From Micromonospora sp. DSM 45708 (lineage in GTDB: Bacteria > Actinomycetota > Actinomycetes > Mycobacteriales > Micromonosporaceae), in the NCBI RefSeq assembly GCF_039566955.1, contig NZ_CP154796.1:4774001-4838000 (forward strand): a stretch of DNA of 64,000 nt, in the 5' to 3' direction. The position numbers and the translations under genes were made by a program. The notes under the pieces were generated by a model. It had not been told where the DNA came from. It did no database searches and was given only the letters and a program-made list of their open reading frames with translations. Positions 16,594-26,144 of the stretch are shown one piece after another. How positions within the stretch are numbered: the stretch's first letter is position 1; each line of letters opens with the position of its first letter.

Positions 16594-17790
16594 ATGACCA
16601 CCGCCGCCCCCGGCCGGGACGTCGCGTACCGCCGTTTCCGCTTTCCGGCGGACCGGGACCTGGGCCGCGTCGACGGACTCTCCGCCGGCCCGGCCGGGCT
16701 GACGCTCGACGCGGCGGCCGGTCGACCGGCGCATACCGGTCCGCGCCCCGGCACCACGGCCGGGAGCTGGACCTCGCCGGTCGCGCCGGTCGGCTTCGCC
16801 GCCGCCGAACTGGTGCCGTCCTGGACCGCCGACACGCCGCCCGGCTGCTGGCTGCGGGTGGAGGTGCGCGGCTGGGACGGTGACGCCGCCACCACCGACT
16901 GGTACGAGCTGGGCCGCTGGGCGGCCGACGACGGCACGGTACGCCGCGCCTCGGTGCCCGGGCAGTCCGACGACCGGGCCCGGGTCGACGCGGACACGCT
17001 CCGGGTGACCGGGGCGACGGTGACCGGCTGGCAGGTCCGGGTGACGCTGCTGCGCCGGTCCGACGCGCCGGCCGGGCCGGTGCTGCGCACGGTCGGGGTG
17101 GTCGCCAGCGGCCCCGCGCACGCCGGCGACGGCGACGACGGCGCGGTCGGCGACGGCGACGGCGCACCGGGCCGGGCGTGGGGGCGGGTGCTGGACGTGC
17201 CGCGCTACGCGCAGCGGCTGCACGCCGGCGGGGAGACCCGCTGGGGTGGCGGCGGCGACTCCTGGTGCAGCCCCACCTGCGTGTCGATGGTGCTCGACTT
17301 CTGGGGCGCCGGCCCCACCCCGGACCGCTACGCCTGGGTCGACCCGCCCGGCCCCCGCCCGGCGGTGGTGCACGCCGCGCGGCACTGCTACGACCACGCG
17401 TACGCCGGGGCCGGGAACTGGCCGTTCAACACCGCGTACGCGGCGACGCACGGGGTGGACGCGTTCGTCACCCGGCTGCGTTGCCTGGCCGAGGCGGAAC
17501 GGTTCGTGGCCGCCGGCATCCCGCTGATCGTCTCGGCGGCGTTCACCCGCGGGCAGGTCCCCGGGTTGGACTACGACACCCGGGGACACCTGATCGTGCT
17601 GGCCGGCTTCACCGCCGCCGGCGACCCGGTGCTGAACGACCCGTACGCGCCGGACGACGAGCGGGTCCGCCGGACCGTGCCACGCGCGCCGTTCGAGGCG
17701 GCCTGGCAGGCCGGCAGCGGCGGAATCGCGTACGTGCTGCGGCCGGAGTCGGTGCCGCTGCCCCCGCCGCCCGCCCAGGCCAACTGGTGA
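16594..17790 (+). CDS. C39-like cysteine peptidase family protein
   Basis: A 398-residue protein. Residues 1-190 form a beta-rich region of unknown fold. Residues from about 200 match the peptidase C39-like (C39_2) papain fold. Candidate catalytic residues are Cys225 (SWCSPTCVSMVLDFW), His332 (GHLIVLAGF) and Asp349 (LNDPYAPD). No signal peptide or membrane helix is visible, so location is uncertain. It is not fused to an ABC transporter, so it is not a bacteriocin-processing exporter. The ATG has an AGCGGAG site. It is divergent from the two-component regulator and ends directly against the convergent propeller gene. Confidence 0.82.
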   Translation: MTTAAPGRDVAYRRFRFPADRDLGRVDGLSAGPAGLTLDAAAGRPAHTGPRPGTTAGSWTSPVAPVGFAAAELVPSWTADTPPGCWLRVEVRGWDGDAATTDWYELGRWAADDGTVRRASVPGQSDDRARVDADTLRVTGATVTGWQVRVTLLRRSDAPAGPVLRTVGVVASGPAHAGDGDDGAVGDGDGAPGRAWGRVLDVPRYAQRLHAGGETRWGGGGDSWCSPTCVSMVLDFWGAGPTPDRYAWVDPPGPRPAVVHAARHCYDHAYAGAGNWPFNTAYAATHGVDAFVTRLRCLAEAERFVAAGIPLIVSAAFTRGQVPGLDYDTRGHLIVLAGFTAAGDPVLNDPYAPDDERVRRTVPRAPFEAAWQAGSGGIAYVLRPESVPLPPPPAQANW

Positions 17791-19092
17791 TCACCGACCC
17801 GCCGGCCACACCGCCAGCCCACCGGCCGGGCGCAGGCACACCAGCGCCCCGCCCGCATCCGCGCACTCGGCCCAGGAGCCGGGCAGGACCGCCCGGGGCC
17901 GCGCCTCGCCGGCCGCCACGTCCAGCTCGCCGACGAGCGTCCGGTCGCCGGTGAGGTGCCGGAGCCCGAGCAGCCCGAGCAGCCGGCCGGACCCGTCGTC
18001 CCGGCCGCTGACCCGCCAGCGTCCCAGCCGCCCGAGCACCCGGCCGGTCGCCGGTTCGAGCACGGTCAGCTCCAGTTCCGGCCCGTCCCCCGCCTCGGCG
18101 GCGATCAGCCGGCCGCCGACCGGGCCGAACCCCACCCACCGCTCGTCGGTCCACGCCGGACGGCCGGTGGCGGGGTCGAGCGCCTGCGCGTCGCCGACCT
18201 GGTCCCGCAGGCAGACCATCCCGGCGCAGTCGGTGAACCAGGACCCGGCGCGCGGGTCCACCGGCACGCTCCAGCGCCGGTCCAGCCGGTCCAGCCCGTA
18301 CGCGGTGACCTCGTCGGAGGCGCCCTCGACGAGCAACAGACCGGCGACGACCTGCGCGTACCGGTAGGCGACGCCGTCCGGCGCGGACGACACCCGGCCG
18401 GCGCGCACCCGCGCGCCCGAATCCGCGTCGTGCACGGCGACCCGGCCGTCCGACTCGACCAGCACGAGCTGGGTGACCCCCCGGTCGTCCCGCCGGTACG
18501 CCACCCCCTGCGGGGGCACCGCCAGCGACCAGCGCGCCGCGCCGGAGGCCGGGTCGACGGCGAGCACGCGGCCCGTGCCACCCGGGCGCGGATTCTCGAA
18601 CAACACCCCGCCGGACGCGGTCGGGACCGGGTAACCGGCCTGCCGCCAGCGCACCGCGCCGGTCGCCGGGTCGAGCAGCGTGGCGCGCGCGTCGCCGACC
18701 CCGGTCGGGCTGCTCGACACCAGCAGGCCGCCGGCCGCGCCGGTCAGCCCCAGCACGTGGTCCCCGGCGGGCAGCGCGAACCGCCACGCCGGCGCGCCAC
18801 CGGCGAGCCGGTAGCCGGTCACCACCCGCCCGCCCTGGTTGAGCGCGCTCGGACCGTCCGCCACCATCAGCCGGCCCGCCAGCACCACGAAGAGGGCACC
18901 CGGCGGGGCGGGCACCCGGACCGGTGTCGGCGGCCGGGTCGGCGCCGCCGCGCCGGCCAGCGTGAGCAGCAGCAGGACGCCGAGCGCCACCGCGCGGGCG
19001 GTCCGGCCCGGCGGACGCCGCGGCGGCGCGGGCAGCGGCTCGTCGCCGTCGTCGGCGTGCCGCAGCTCGCCCAGCTCGATGACCGGGCTCAC
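17791..19092 (-). CDS. Membrane-anchored PQQ-like beta-propeller protein (paralogue 2)
   Basis: A 433-residue protein that opens with MSPVIELGEL, a charged/Pro linker and one membrane helix (about 31-50). A PQQ-like propeller follows, with blade motifs such as LLDPATGAVRWRQAG, VDPASGAARWSLAV and LDPATGRPAWTD. Two Cys pairs (DCAGMVC and, near the end, a CADAGGALVC block) suggest disulfides outside the membrane. The upstream gene encodes a paralogue with the same opening (VIDLGEL), the same layout and a matching set of Cys pairs. Its GTG start overlaps that gene's stop by 4 nt. The function is unknown; no PQQ-dehydrogenase catalytic site is recognised. Confidence 0.83.
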   Translation of the reverse strand: MSPVIELGELRHADDGDEPLPAPPRRPPGRTARAVALGVLLLLTLAGAAAPTRPPTPVRVPAPPGALFVVLAGRLMVADGPSALNQGGRVVTGYRLAGGAPAWRFALPAGDHVLGLTGAAGGLLVSSSPTGVGDARATLLDPATGAVRWRQAGYPVPTASGGVLFENPRPGGTGRVLAVDPASGAARWSLAVPPQGVAYRRDDRGVTQLVLVESDGRVAVHDADSGARVRAGRVSSAPDGVAYRYAQVVAGLLLVEGASDEVTAYGLDRLDRRWSVPVDPRAGSWFTDCAGMVCLRDQVGDAQALDPATGRPAWTDERWVGFGPVGGRLIAAEAGDGPELELTVLEPATGRVLGRLGRWRVSGRDDGSGRLLGLLGLRHLTGDRTLVGELDVAAGEARPRAVLPGSWAECADAGGALVCLRPAGGLAVWPAGR

Positions 19093-20339
19093 GGCAGCCG
19101 CCGCACCGCGAAGTCGCCGTTCCGCTCCCGGCAGACCAACAGCACCCGGCCGGCGGTGCAGTCGGTGCCGGTCACCACGTCCCGCACCACGGGTGGGCCG
19201 CCGGACAGGTCCGGCTCGGCGAGGAGCATCCGGCCGCCGCCCAGCGGCCGGGTCAGGAACAGCCGATCACCGCTTTCGCCCTGCGGGAGCACGTTCCAGT
19301 CGCCGACCTCGGCGATCAGCCGCCCGTCCGTCCCGTCCAGCACCGACAGGCCCTCGCCGCCGTCGCGGCCGACGCTGACCAGCAGGCGACCACCGTCGGC
19401 CCGGAGCACGCTCGACCACAGGTCGCTGGCCCAGCGCACCACGCCGGTGGCCGGGTCCAGCGCCCACATCCCGCCGTTCGGCCGGCCGGCGCAGAGCAGC
19501 GCGCCGCACCGTTCCAGGTAACCGACAAGCGGCAGGTCGGCGGTCCAGCGCGGGCGCAGCGTGTCCAGCTCGTACGCGGTGACGACGCCGCCCGCCAACC
19601 GGGTCTCCAGCAACAGCCCGCCGACGCCCTGCGTGGCGCGCGCACCGGGCGACGCCGTCGGGTGCAGGTCCCGGGCGGCCAGCCGGGCACCGGTCGCCGC
19701 GTCCCACACCTCCGTCTCGCCGGCCGCCGGCAGCAGCAGGATCCGGTCCACCCCGGACGGTCCGTAGCTGAACTGCACGTCCCGCCCGGTGGTGGGCACG
19801 GTCCAGAGCGTGCGCCCGTCGGCCACCGACAGTCGCCGGACCGGCTGCGCGTCCGGGCCGCCCACCGGTCGCAGCAGCAGCCCGTCGCCGGCCGGGAACG
19901 CCACGCCCGCCTGCCGCCAGCGCAGCGCGCCGGTGCCGGCGTCGAACGCCACCGTCGCCCACCGGTCGCCGTCGCCGGCCGGCCCGACGGCCAGCACCCG
20001 ACCGCCCTGCTCCCACACCCCGACCACGTCACCGACGCCGTCCACCCGGCCACGCCACCGCTGCCGCCCCTCGCGGTACGCCACCACCTCCCGGCCCGGC
20101 CCCGGGGCGGTCCGTGGCACCACGTACACCCGGTCGTCGGCGAGGAACGCGGTCGCGCCGGTGCCGCCGGGAATCGTGCCCACCACGGACCGGGCCGGAG
20201 GCGCGGCGGCGGCGAGCGTGACCAGCGCCACCAGCAGCGCCACCACCACGCGGAACGGGCGACCGACCGCACGCGGCGGGCGGGGCGCGGTGTCGGGCAC
20301 CACGTCGTCGCCCAGTTCACCCAGATCGATGACGGTCAC
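19089..20339 (-). CDS. Membrane-anchored PQQ-like beta-propeller protein (paralogue 1)
   Basis: A 416-residue protein with the N-terminal tail MTVIDLGELGDD, one membrane helix (about 30-50, RVVVALLVALVTLAAAA) and a propeller with motifs such as FDAGTGALRWRQAG and LDPATGVVRWASDL. The paired cysteines RCGALLC and DCTAGRVLLVC match its downstream partner. The GTG giving MTVIDLGEL is preferred because it stands six bases after GGGAAGGG and aligns with the partner's start. An ATG two codons upstream would touch the ribosome site. The two propeller genes are translationally coupled and divergent from a membrane-protein gene. Confidence 0.82.
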   Translation of the reverse strand: MTVIDLGELGDDVVPDTAPRPPRAVGRPFRVVVALLVALVTLAAAAPPARSVVGTIPGGTGATAFLADDRVYVVPRTAPGPGREVVAYREGRQRWRGRVDGVGDVVGVWEQGGRVLAVGPAGDGDRWATVAFDAGTGALRWRQAGVAFPAGDGLLLRPVGGPDAQPVRRLSVADGRTLWTVPTTGRDVQFSYGPSGVDRILLLPAAGETEVWDAATGARLAARDLHPTASPGARATQGVGGLLLETRLAGGVVTAYELDTLRPRWTADLPLVGYLERCGALLCAGRPNGGMWALDPATGVVRWASDLWSSVLRADGGRLLVSVGRDGGEGLSVLDGTDGRLIAEVGDWNVLPQGESGDRLFLTRPLGGGRMLLAEPDLSGGPPVVRDVVTGTDCTAGRVLLVCRERNGDFAVRRLP

Positions 20340-20418
20340 GACCATCCCTTCCCGCGCCGCCGTACCGCCGCCCGGCCGTGACCGGACCGACGCCGGACCG
20401 CCTGTACGATGGCCCGTC

Positions 20419-22332
20419 GTGGCCGTGCCGGTGGTGGACCCCTCGCTGAACTCCTCATCCGTCGAGGTGGACGCCGTCGCGGCGGATCCGCCACGACGGC
20501 CCCGTCGCCGACCGGCACGCGCCGACGCGCTGGCCATCGGAGCCTATGCGCTACTCGGCGTTCTCGTCTGCCTCAACTACTGGGGCGACGTGCAGCACCG
20601 GGTGTCCTCGCACCTGCCCACCGACCACAGCTGGTTCGAGTGGCTGTTCGCGCACGGCGCGTACTCGGTGCGGCACCTGGAGAACCCCCTGTTCACCGCC
20701 CGGCAGAACGCGCCGGACGGGGTGAACATGATGGCGAACACCTCGCTGCTCGGGGTGACGCTGCCGCTCGCGCCGCTGACCATGCTGCTCGGCCCGCAGG
20801 TGATGTACGCGCTCTACCTGGGCGCGGCGCTGTCGGCGACCGCCGCCACGGCGTACTGGACGCTGTCGCGGCACCTGGTCCGCTCGCGGGGGGCGGCGTT
20901 CGTCGGCGGCGCGTTCCTCGGCTTCGCCCCGGGCATCGTCCACCACGCCAACGGGCAGCCGAACTTCGTGTCGAACTTCCTGCTCCCGCTGATCGTGGCC
21001 CGGGTGCTCCGGCTCGGCGAGCCGGGACGCTGGCGGCGCAACGGGGTGGCGCTCGGGCTGCTGGTGGCGTACCAGATCTTCATCAACGAGGAGATGCTGC
21101 TGCTCACGGCGCTGGCCTGCCTGGTCGTCGTGGCGGCGTACGCGGTGCAGCGGCCACGCGAGACGCGGGCCCGGGCCCTGTCGTTCCTGGCCGCGATCTC
21201 CGTCGGCGGCGGGCTGGCGCTACTGCTCACCGCGTACCCGATCTGGTTCCAGTTCAACGGCCCGCAGTCCTACCGGGGGTTGCAGGGCGGCGTCTTCCAC
21301 AACTGGGGCGAGGACCTGATGGCCTTCGTCACGTTCGCCCGGGACACCGTCGCCGGGGACGAGGCGGTGGAGAAGACCATCGGGTTGACCGAGCAGAACA
21401 CCTGGTTCGGCTGGCCGCTGGTGCTTGTCGCGCTGGCCGCGCTGGTGCTGCTGGTGCGCCGGTCGGTGCCGGCCCGGATCCTGGCCGTGCTGGTGGTGCT
21501 CTTCACGATCGCCTCGATCGGCCCCGTGGTGCGCTTCGACGGCGCGGAGACGAGCGTGGCCGGCCCGTGGGCGTACGTGCCGGACGACCTGCCGCTGGTC
21601 GAGATGATGATGCCGACCCGGTTGAGCCTGGTGGTGGTGGCCGCCGTGGGCGTGCTGCTCGCCCTGGCCTGGGACGCGTCGGCCCGCGTCGGCCGGCCCG
21701 GGAACGCCCCGGTGCCCGCGCCCCGCTCGGGCGACCACGACGCCGACCCGACCGACGCCGGAGCCGACGACACCGACCGGGCCGCGGCCCGGCCCGCGAC
21801 CGGCCGGCCGCGGGCACTGCGCCTGGTCGGGTACGCCGCGATCGTGGCCGCCCTGCTGCCGCTGGTCCCGCGTCCGCTGCCGGCGCAGCGGATGGACCCG
21901 CCGCCGCACTTCATCACCGCCGGCGGCTGGCGGCCCTACGTGCCGGCCGGCCGGACGCTGGTGCCGGTGCCGATCCCGAGCAACGTGCACGGGCTGCCGA
22001 CGCTGCGCTGGAGCGCGCTGACCGGGCAGGAGTTCCCGATCCCGGGCGGCTACTTCATCGGCCCGAATGAGCTGGGCGAGGGCGTGTTCGGCGCCCCGAA
22101 CCGTCCGACCAGCACGCTGATCTACGCCACCATGGACCGCGACGAACTGCCCGAGATCACCGCGGAGAACCGCCGGCAGGCCGTCGAGGACCTGCGGTTC
22201 TGGCGGGCGTCGGTGGTGGTGCTCGGCGCCGGTCCGCGCGAGGCGGTGCTGCGTGACCTGATGACCGCGCTGCTCGGCCCCGCCCAGCGGGTGGACGACG
22301 TGTGGCTGTGGGACGTGCGCGACCGGGTGTGA
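20419..22332 (+). CDS. Polytopic membrane protein, PDGVN family (possible GT-C glycosyltransferase), paralogue A
   Basis: A 637-residue protein with about ten or more hydrophobic helices between residues 40 and 480, then a soluble C-terminal domain. The first outer loop contains HSWFEWLFAHGAYSV and NAPDGVNMMANTSLLG. The C-terminal domain has the block AGGWRPYVPAGRTLVPVP, then GGYFIGP, and ends VWLWDVRDRV. Two neighbouring genes encode clear paralogues with the same blocks in the same order. A long N-terminal membrane part with an early acidic loop and a soluble tail fits GT-C glycosyltransferases using lipid-linked sugars, but that is inference. The GTG start is in frame; no strong ribosome site is seen. 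Confidence 0.72.
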   Translation: MAVPVVDPSLNSSSVEVDAVAADPPRRPRRRPARADALAIGAYALLGVLVCLNYWGDVQHRVSSHLPTDHSWFEWLFAHGAYSVRHLENPLFTARQNAPDGVNMMANTSLLGVTLPLAPLTMLLGPQVMYALYLGAALSATAATAYWTLSRHLVRSRGAAFVGGAFLGFAPGIVHHANGQPNFVSNFLLPLIVARVLRLGEPGRWRRNGVALGLLVAYQIFINEEMLLLTALACLVVVAAYAVQRPRETRARALSFLAAISVGGGLALLLTAYPIWFQFNGPQSYRGLQGGVFHNWGEDLMAFVTFARDTVAGDEAVEKTIGLTEQNTWFGWPLVLVALAALVLLVRRSVPARILAVLVVLFTIASIGPVVRFDGAETSVAGPWAYVPDDLPLVEMMMPTRLSLVVVAAVGVLLALAWDASARVGRPGNAPVPAPRSGDHDADPTDAGADDTDRAAARPATGRPRALRLVGYAAIVAALLPLVPRPLPAQRMDPPPHFITAGGWRPYVPAGRTLVPVPIPSNVHGLPTLRWSALTGQEFPIPGGYFIGPNELGEGVFGAPNRPTSTLIYATMDRDELPEITAENRRQAVEDLRFWRASVVVLGAGPREAVLRDLMTALLGPAQRVDDVWLWDVRDRV

Positions 22333-22335
22333 GGG

Positions 22336-24126
22336 TCAGCCACCGAGCAGCGGGCGGACGTCCCACAGGTACCCGCCGGGCACGTCCCGCCCGGGGCCGA
22401 CCAGGGCGTCCACGGTGACGCGTACCGGGTCGCCGGGTGACGAGTCGGCCTGCACCAGCGCCGCCGCCCGCCAGTGCCGCAGGTCCGCCACCGCCTGCCG
22501 GCGTTCCGCGTCGCCCACCGGCGGCACCTGGCCCGTCTCGGCGGCCCGGCGCAGCAGCAGCGACGTCGGCCGGTCCGGCGCGCCCCACCGGGCGGCCGGG
22601 TCGGCGGCCGAGCGTGGCCCGATGAAGTAGCCACCCGGCGCGTCGAAGGCCAGCCCGGCGCGCGCCGACCAGAACATGGCCGGGCTGACCGCCGCGCCGG
22701 TGACCGGCGGCACCGGCACCAGCGTCCGGCCCGGCGGGACGTACGCCCGCCAGCCGCCGCCGGTCACCACGGCCGGCACCGGCGTGACCGGCACGGTGCG
22801 GATCGGGGTCGGGACGAGCGGCAGCAGCGCGGCGGCGACCGCGACGGCCCACAGCGCCCGCCCGCGTGCGGTGGCGCCCCGGACCCGGTCCACCGCCAGC
22901 GCCAGCAGCACCCCCAGCACCGGCACGCAGACCAGCGCGAACCGCGCCGGCACCACCAGGTCCAGCAGCGGCACGCCGGCGAGCAGCCGGTACGGGCCGG
23001 GCAGCCCGGTGTCGTACCGGTTCACCACCACTGTGGTGCCGAGCGACAGCAACGCGAACAGCAGGCCGCACGCGGCGAGCGCGCGCACCAGCGGCCGGTG
23101 CCACAGCCGCACCACCACCAGCAGCGCCAGCGGCGGCAGGAACGGGCCGAAGAACGAGTTCTGTTCGGTCGGGTTCGGCGACAGCAGTCCGGCCCGGTGG
23201 CCGTCCCCGCCCACGGTCTGCCGGGCGGTGGCGGTGAACGAGGCCAGGTCCAGCCGGTAGCCGCGGGTGTGGAACGGCATCCCGGTGTAGTGGCCGGGGC
23301 CGAGGAACTGGAACCACAGCGGGTACGCCAGCAGCACGCCGGCGACCAGCGCGCCGAGGCCCAGCCGGCGCGCCACCACGGGCGCCAGCCGGCGCGCGGT
23401 GTCCCGGTCGGCCAGCGCGTACGCCCCGGCCAGCACGCCGGCGGCCAGCGCCAGGAAGACCAGCACCTCCTCGCCGAGGAAGACCTGGTACGCGACCACG
23501 AGCCCGAGCAGCACGCCGTCGCGCCGGACCCGGTCGGTGGCCGGCCGGAACACCAACGCGAGGATCACCGGGACCAGGAACTGGGCGGCCATGTGCAGGT
23601 GCGCCCCGGCCTGCGCCACCATGCCGGGGGCGAACCCGCAGACCAGGCCGCCCACCGCGGCGGCGACCCGGGAGCGGACCAGCCGGCGGGCCAGCAGCGC
23701 GTACCAGGCGGTGGCGGTGCCGGCGAGGCTGAGCGCCACCGCGACCAGGAACGCCGCCTGGGCGCCGAACGCCACGGTGACCGGGGTGAGCGGCACGCCC
23801 AGCCCGAGCACCGAGGTGTTGGCCATCAGGTTCACCCCGTCCGGGGCGTTCAGCGCGGGGCTGTGCAGCGGGTTCTCGCCGCCGGTCACCGCGCGGGCGG
23901 CCCGGGCCAGCATCCACTCGAACAGCATCTGGTCGCCGGCCTGGTGGAACAGCCGCTCCGGACGACGCCACTGGTCGGCGGTGAGCAGCACGGCCAGGGC
24001 GAGGTAGCCGGCCACCACGAGCGCGTCGACCGGCCGGGGCCGCCACCGTCGCCGGGGCGCGGGGGCGGGGCGGGCCGCGGGACTCAGGCGGACCGGTCGG
24101 TCAGTGTCCGGACGTCCCACACCCAC
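22336..24126 (-). CDS. Polytopic membrane protein, PDGVN family, paralogue B
   Basis: A 596-residue paralogue of the neighbouring membrane proteins. It has the loop GDQMLFEWMLARAARAV, the motif NAPDGVNLMANTSVLG, the block GGGWRAYVPPGRTLVPVP, then GGYFIGP, and ends GGYLWDVRPLLGG. The open frame extends much further upstream antisense to the sense of paralogue C, but family similarity begins only after the RPVDALVVAG helix. The GTG at the chosen start has GGAG eight bases upstream and would overlap paralogue C by about 43 nt; a second GTG lies two codons in. It ends 3 nt from the convergent paralogue A. Confidence 0.7.
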   Translation of the reverse strand: MGVGRPDTDRPVRLSPAARPAPAPRRRWRPRPVDALVVAGYLALAVLLTADQWRRPERLFHQAGDQMLFEWMLARAARAVTGGENPLHSPALNAPDGVNLMANTSVLGLGVPLTPVTVAFGAQAAFLVAVALSLAGTATAWYALLARRLVRSRVAAAVGGLVCGFAPGMVAQAGAHLHMAAQFLVPVILALVFRPATDRVRRDGVLLGLVVAYQVFLGEEVLVFLALAAGVLAGAYALADRDTARRLAPVVARRLGLGALVAGVLLAYPLWFQFLGPGHYTGMPFHTRGYRLDLASFTATARQTVGGDGHRAGLLSPNPTEQNSFFGPFLPPLALLVVVRLWHRPLVRALAACGLLFALLSLGTTVVVNRYDTGLPGPYRLLAGVPLLDLVVPARFALVCVPVLGVLLALAVDRVRGATARGRALWAVAVAAALLPLVPTPIRTVPVTPVPAVVTGGGWRAYVPPGRTLVPVPPVTGAAVSPAMFWSARAGLAFDAPGGYFIGPRSAADPAARWGAPDRPTSLLLRRAAETGQVPPVGDAERRQAVADLRHWRAAALVQADSSPGDPVRVTVDALVGPGRDVPGGYLWDVRPLLGG

Positions 24127-25988
24127 ACGTCCAGCTCCTGCCGGGCCGGCCCGACCAACTGCTCCACGGTGCGCCGCAGCGGCTCGGCGTTCTGCTCGTC
24201 GAGCGGCAGCACCACCACGGCCGCGTTCCAGTGCCGCAGCTCGTCCAGGAAGCGACGACGCTGCCGGTCGTCGAGCTTCGGCGTACGCCCGGTGGACGCC
24301 ACGTCCGCCAGCATCTCGCCGATGCCGCTGCGCCGGCCGCCGAAGCGGCCCGGGTCGCCGGTGACGCCGTTGCGCGGCGCGAGGAAGTAGCCGCCGGGGA
24401 TCTTGAACGCCAGGTCGGTGCTGGCCGCCCAGCGCATCGGGTCGGTGTTGCCCATCGCCGGCACCGGCACGGAGACCAGTGTCTGGTCCGGTCCGACGTA
24501 CTGCCGCCAGCGGTCGGCGGTGATGAACTCCGGCACCGGCGGGCGGGTGGTGACCCGCAGCGGCATCGGCGCGATCGGCAGCAACGCGAAGACCAGGCCG
24601 GCGGCGGTCAGCGTGCGGGCGGTCCGCCGCTCCACACCGCGCAGCACCCAGGCGCTGCGCACCGCGTACGCCAGCAGGATCGCCACCGTCACGCTGGTGA
24701 TCAGGCCGAACCGGGTCGGCACCACGGCGTCCAGCAGCGGCAGCCGCACCAGCAGCTCCCACGGGCCGGTCACCAGGTCCCGGTCCCACCAGGAGATCCG
24801 CTCGCCGAGCGAGAGCACCGCGAAGAACAGCCCGGTCGCGGCCAGCGCCCGGACCATCACGTCCCGCCGCAGCCAGACGACGATGCCGACGGCCAGCAGT
24901 GCCAGGCTCCAGCCGAAGAACGCGTTCTCCTCCGAGTAGTTCGGGGCCAGGTTGACGTTGGCCCGCTCGTTGCCGCCGAACGTGGGCGAGCCGGGGGCCA
25001 CGAACGCGGCGATGTCGTTGCCGTAGTCGCGTACCGCGTCGCTGAGCCCGTGGTACGCCATCGGACCGGCGAACTGCACCCACAGCGGGTACGCCAGCAG
25101 CGCGCCGGCCAGCACCGCGCAGACCGCCAGGCCGGTGCCGAGCGGTCGCCACGCGGTGGCCCACCGGTCCCGCTGCTGCGCCAGCACGGCGAGCAGGAAC
25201 ACCCCGAGCGCCAGCGCGGTGAAGAGCAGGATCTCCTCGTTGATGAACGCCTGCACCACGACCAGCAGGGCGAGCAGCGCGCCGTCGCGGACCGGCCGGA
25301 CGGAGCGGGTCAGCACCAGCACCCGCCAGACGATGAACGGCAGCAGGAACTGGCTGATGATGTTCGGGTGCCAGTTGGCGTGCGACAGCATCGCCGGTGA
25401 GAACCCGCAGAACCAGGCGCCGACCGCGGCGGCCGGCCGGTGCCGGACCAGGTGCCGGGAGAGCACCCGGTACCAGGCGGCGGCGGTGCCGGCCAGGCCG
25501 AGCGTGACCAGCGTGACGAAGGAGACCGCCGGTCCGAACAGGAGGGTCACCGGCACCATCGGGATGCCGAGCGCCAGGATGGCGGTGTTCGCCATCAGGT
25601 TGACCCCGTCGGGGTAGTTGAACTGCTCGGTGAAGAACGGGAACTCGCCGTGCAGCACCACCCGCACCGAGTGGGCGAGGAAGAACTGCACCTGGGCCGG
25701 GTCGCTGCTGTAGAGCGCGGCCACCCGACCGGCCGGGTCGGCCCAGATGCCGCTGGTGACCCAGATCGCGGCGAGCAGGAAACCGGCGTACACGACCAGG
25801 TCGATGCGGCGGCGCGTCCACCGCCACCGCCACCGGCGGCGGGCGGCCGGCGCGGCGTCCTCGGTGGTGGGTGTGGCCGGCGGCTCGGTCCGGGTGAGCG
25901 GCGGTGGGGGGTCGAGGGTGACGGATCGGGAGCCCGTCGGGGCGGCGGCGGCCGGCGTCGAGGCGCCGCGGGTCTCGGCTGGCGTCAC
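24084..25988 (-). CDS. Polytopic membrane protein, PDGVN family, paralogue C
   Basis: A 634-residue protein. The N-terminal 60 residues are Pro/Thr-rich and end in a Trp/Arg cluster (RRRWRWRWTRRR) just before the first helix. The first outer loop carries SDPAQVQFFLAHSVRVV and NYPDGVNLMANTAILALG. The C-terminal domain has ADRWRQYVGPDQTLVSVP, GGYFLAP and the ending LDVWVWDVR. It precedes paralogue B with overlapping reading frames, so both are probably made from one mRNA. It is divergent from a lipoprotein gene (157-nt gap). A GT-C type transferase role is possible but unproven. Confidence 0.73.
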   Translation of the reverse strand: MTPAETRGASTPAAAAPTGSRSVTLDPPPPLTRTEPPATPTTEDAAPAARRRWRWRWTRRRIDLVVYAGFLLAAIWVTSGIWADPAGRVAALYSSDPAQVQFFLAHSVRVVLHGEFPFFTEQFNYPDGVNLMANTAILALGIPMVPVTLLFGPAVSFVTLVTLGLAGTAAAWYRVLSRHLVRHRPAAAVGAWFCGFSPAMLSHANWHPNIISQFLLPFIVWRVLVLTRSVRPVRDGALLALLVVVQAFINEEILLFTALALGVFLLAVLAQQRDRWATAWRPLGTGLAVCAVLAGALLAYPLWVQFAGPMAYHGLSDAVRDYGNDIAAFVAPGSPTFGGNERANVNLAPNYSEENAFFGWSLALLAVGIVVWLRRDVMVRALAATGLFFAVLSLGERISWWDRDLVTGPWELLVRLPLLDAVVPTRFGLITSVTVAILLAYAVRSAWVLRGVERRTARTLTAAGLVFALLPIAPMPLRVTTRPPVPEFITADRWRQYVGPDQTLVSVPVPAMGNTDPMRWAASTDLAFKIPGGYFLAPRNGVTGDPGRFGGRRSGIGEMLADVASTGRTPKLDDRQRRRFLDELRHWNAAVVVLPLDEQNAEPLRRTVEQLVGPARQELDVWVWDVRTLTDRSA

Positions 25989-26144
25989 AGTCGGCGGAGT
26001 CTACCGGAGCCGGATATTGAGCCACGAATCGCACGTCACGTTCCGCGACGTTCAGTGGGCCGAAAGGGTGAGCCGGGCGCGGCCGGGCGACGGGACGTCT
26101 CGTACCATGTGGGCTTCCGACCGACGACCGGCGAGGGGATCAGG

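Noticed and set aside
22336..26034. A 1232-codon minus-strand frame spanning two membrane-protein genes
   Set aside because: Only its last 596 codons encode family sequence; the upstream part is an out-of-frame shadow of paralogue C, rich in Arg/Gly/Pro.
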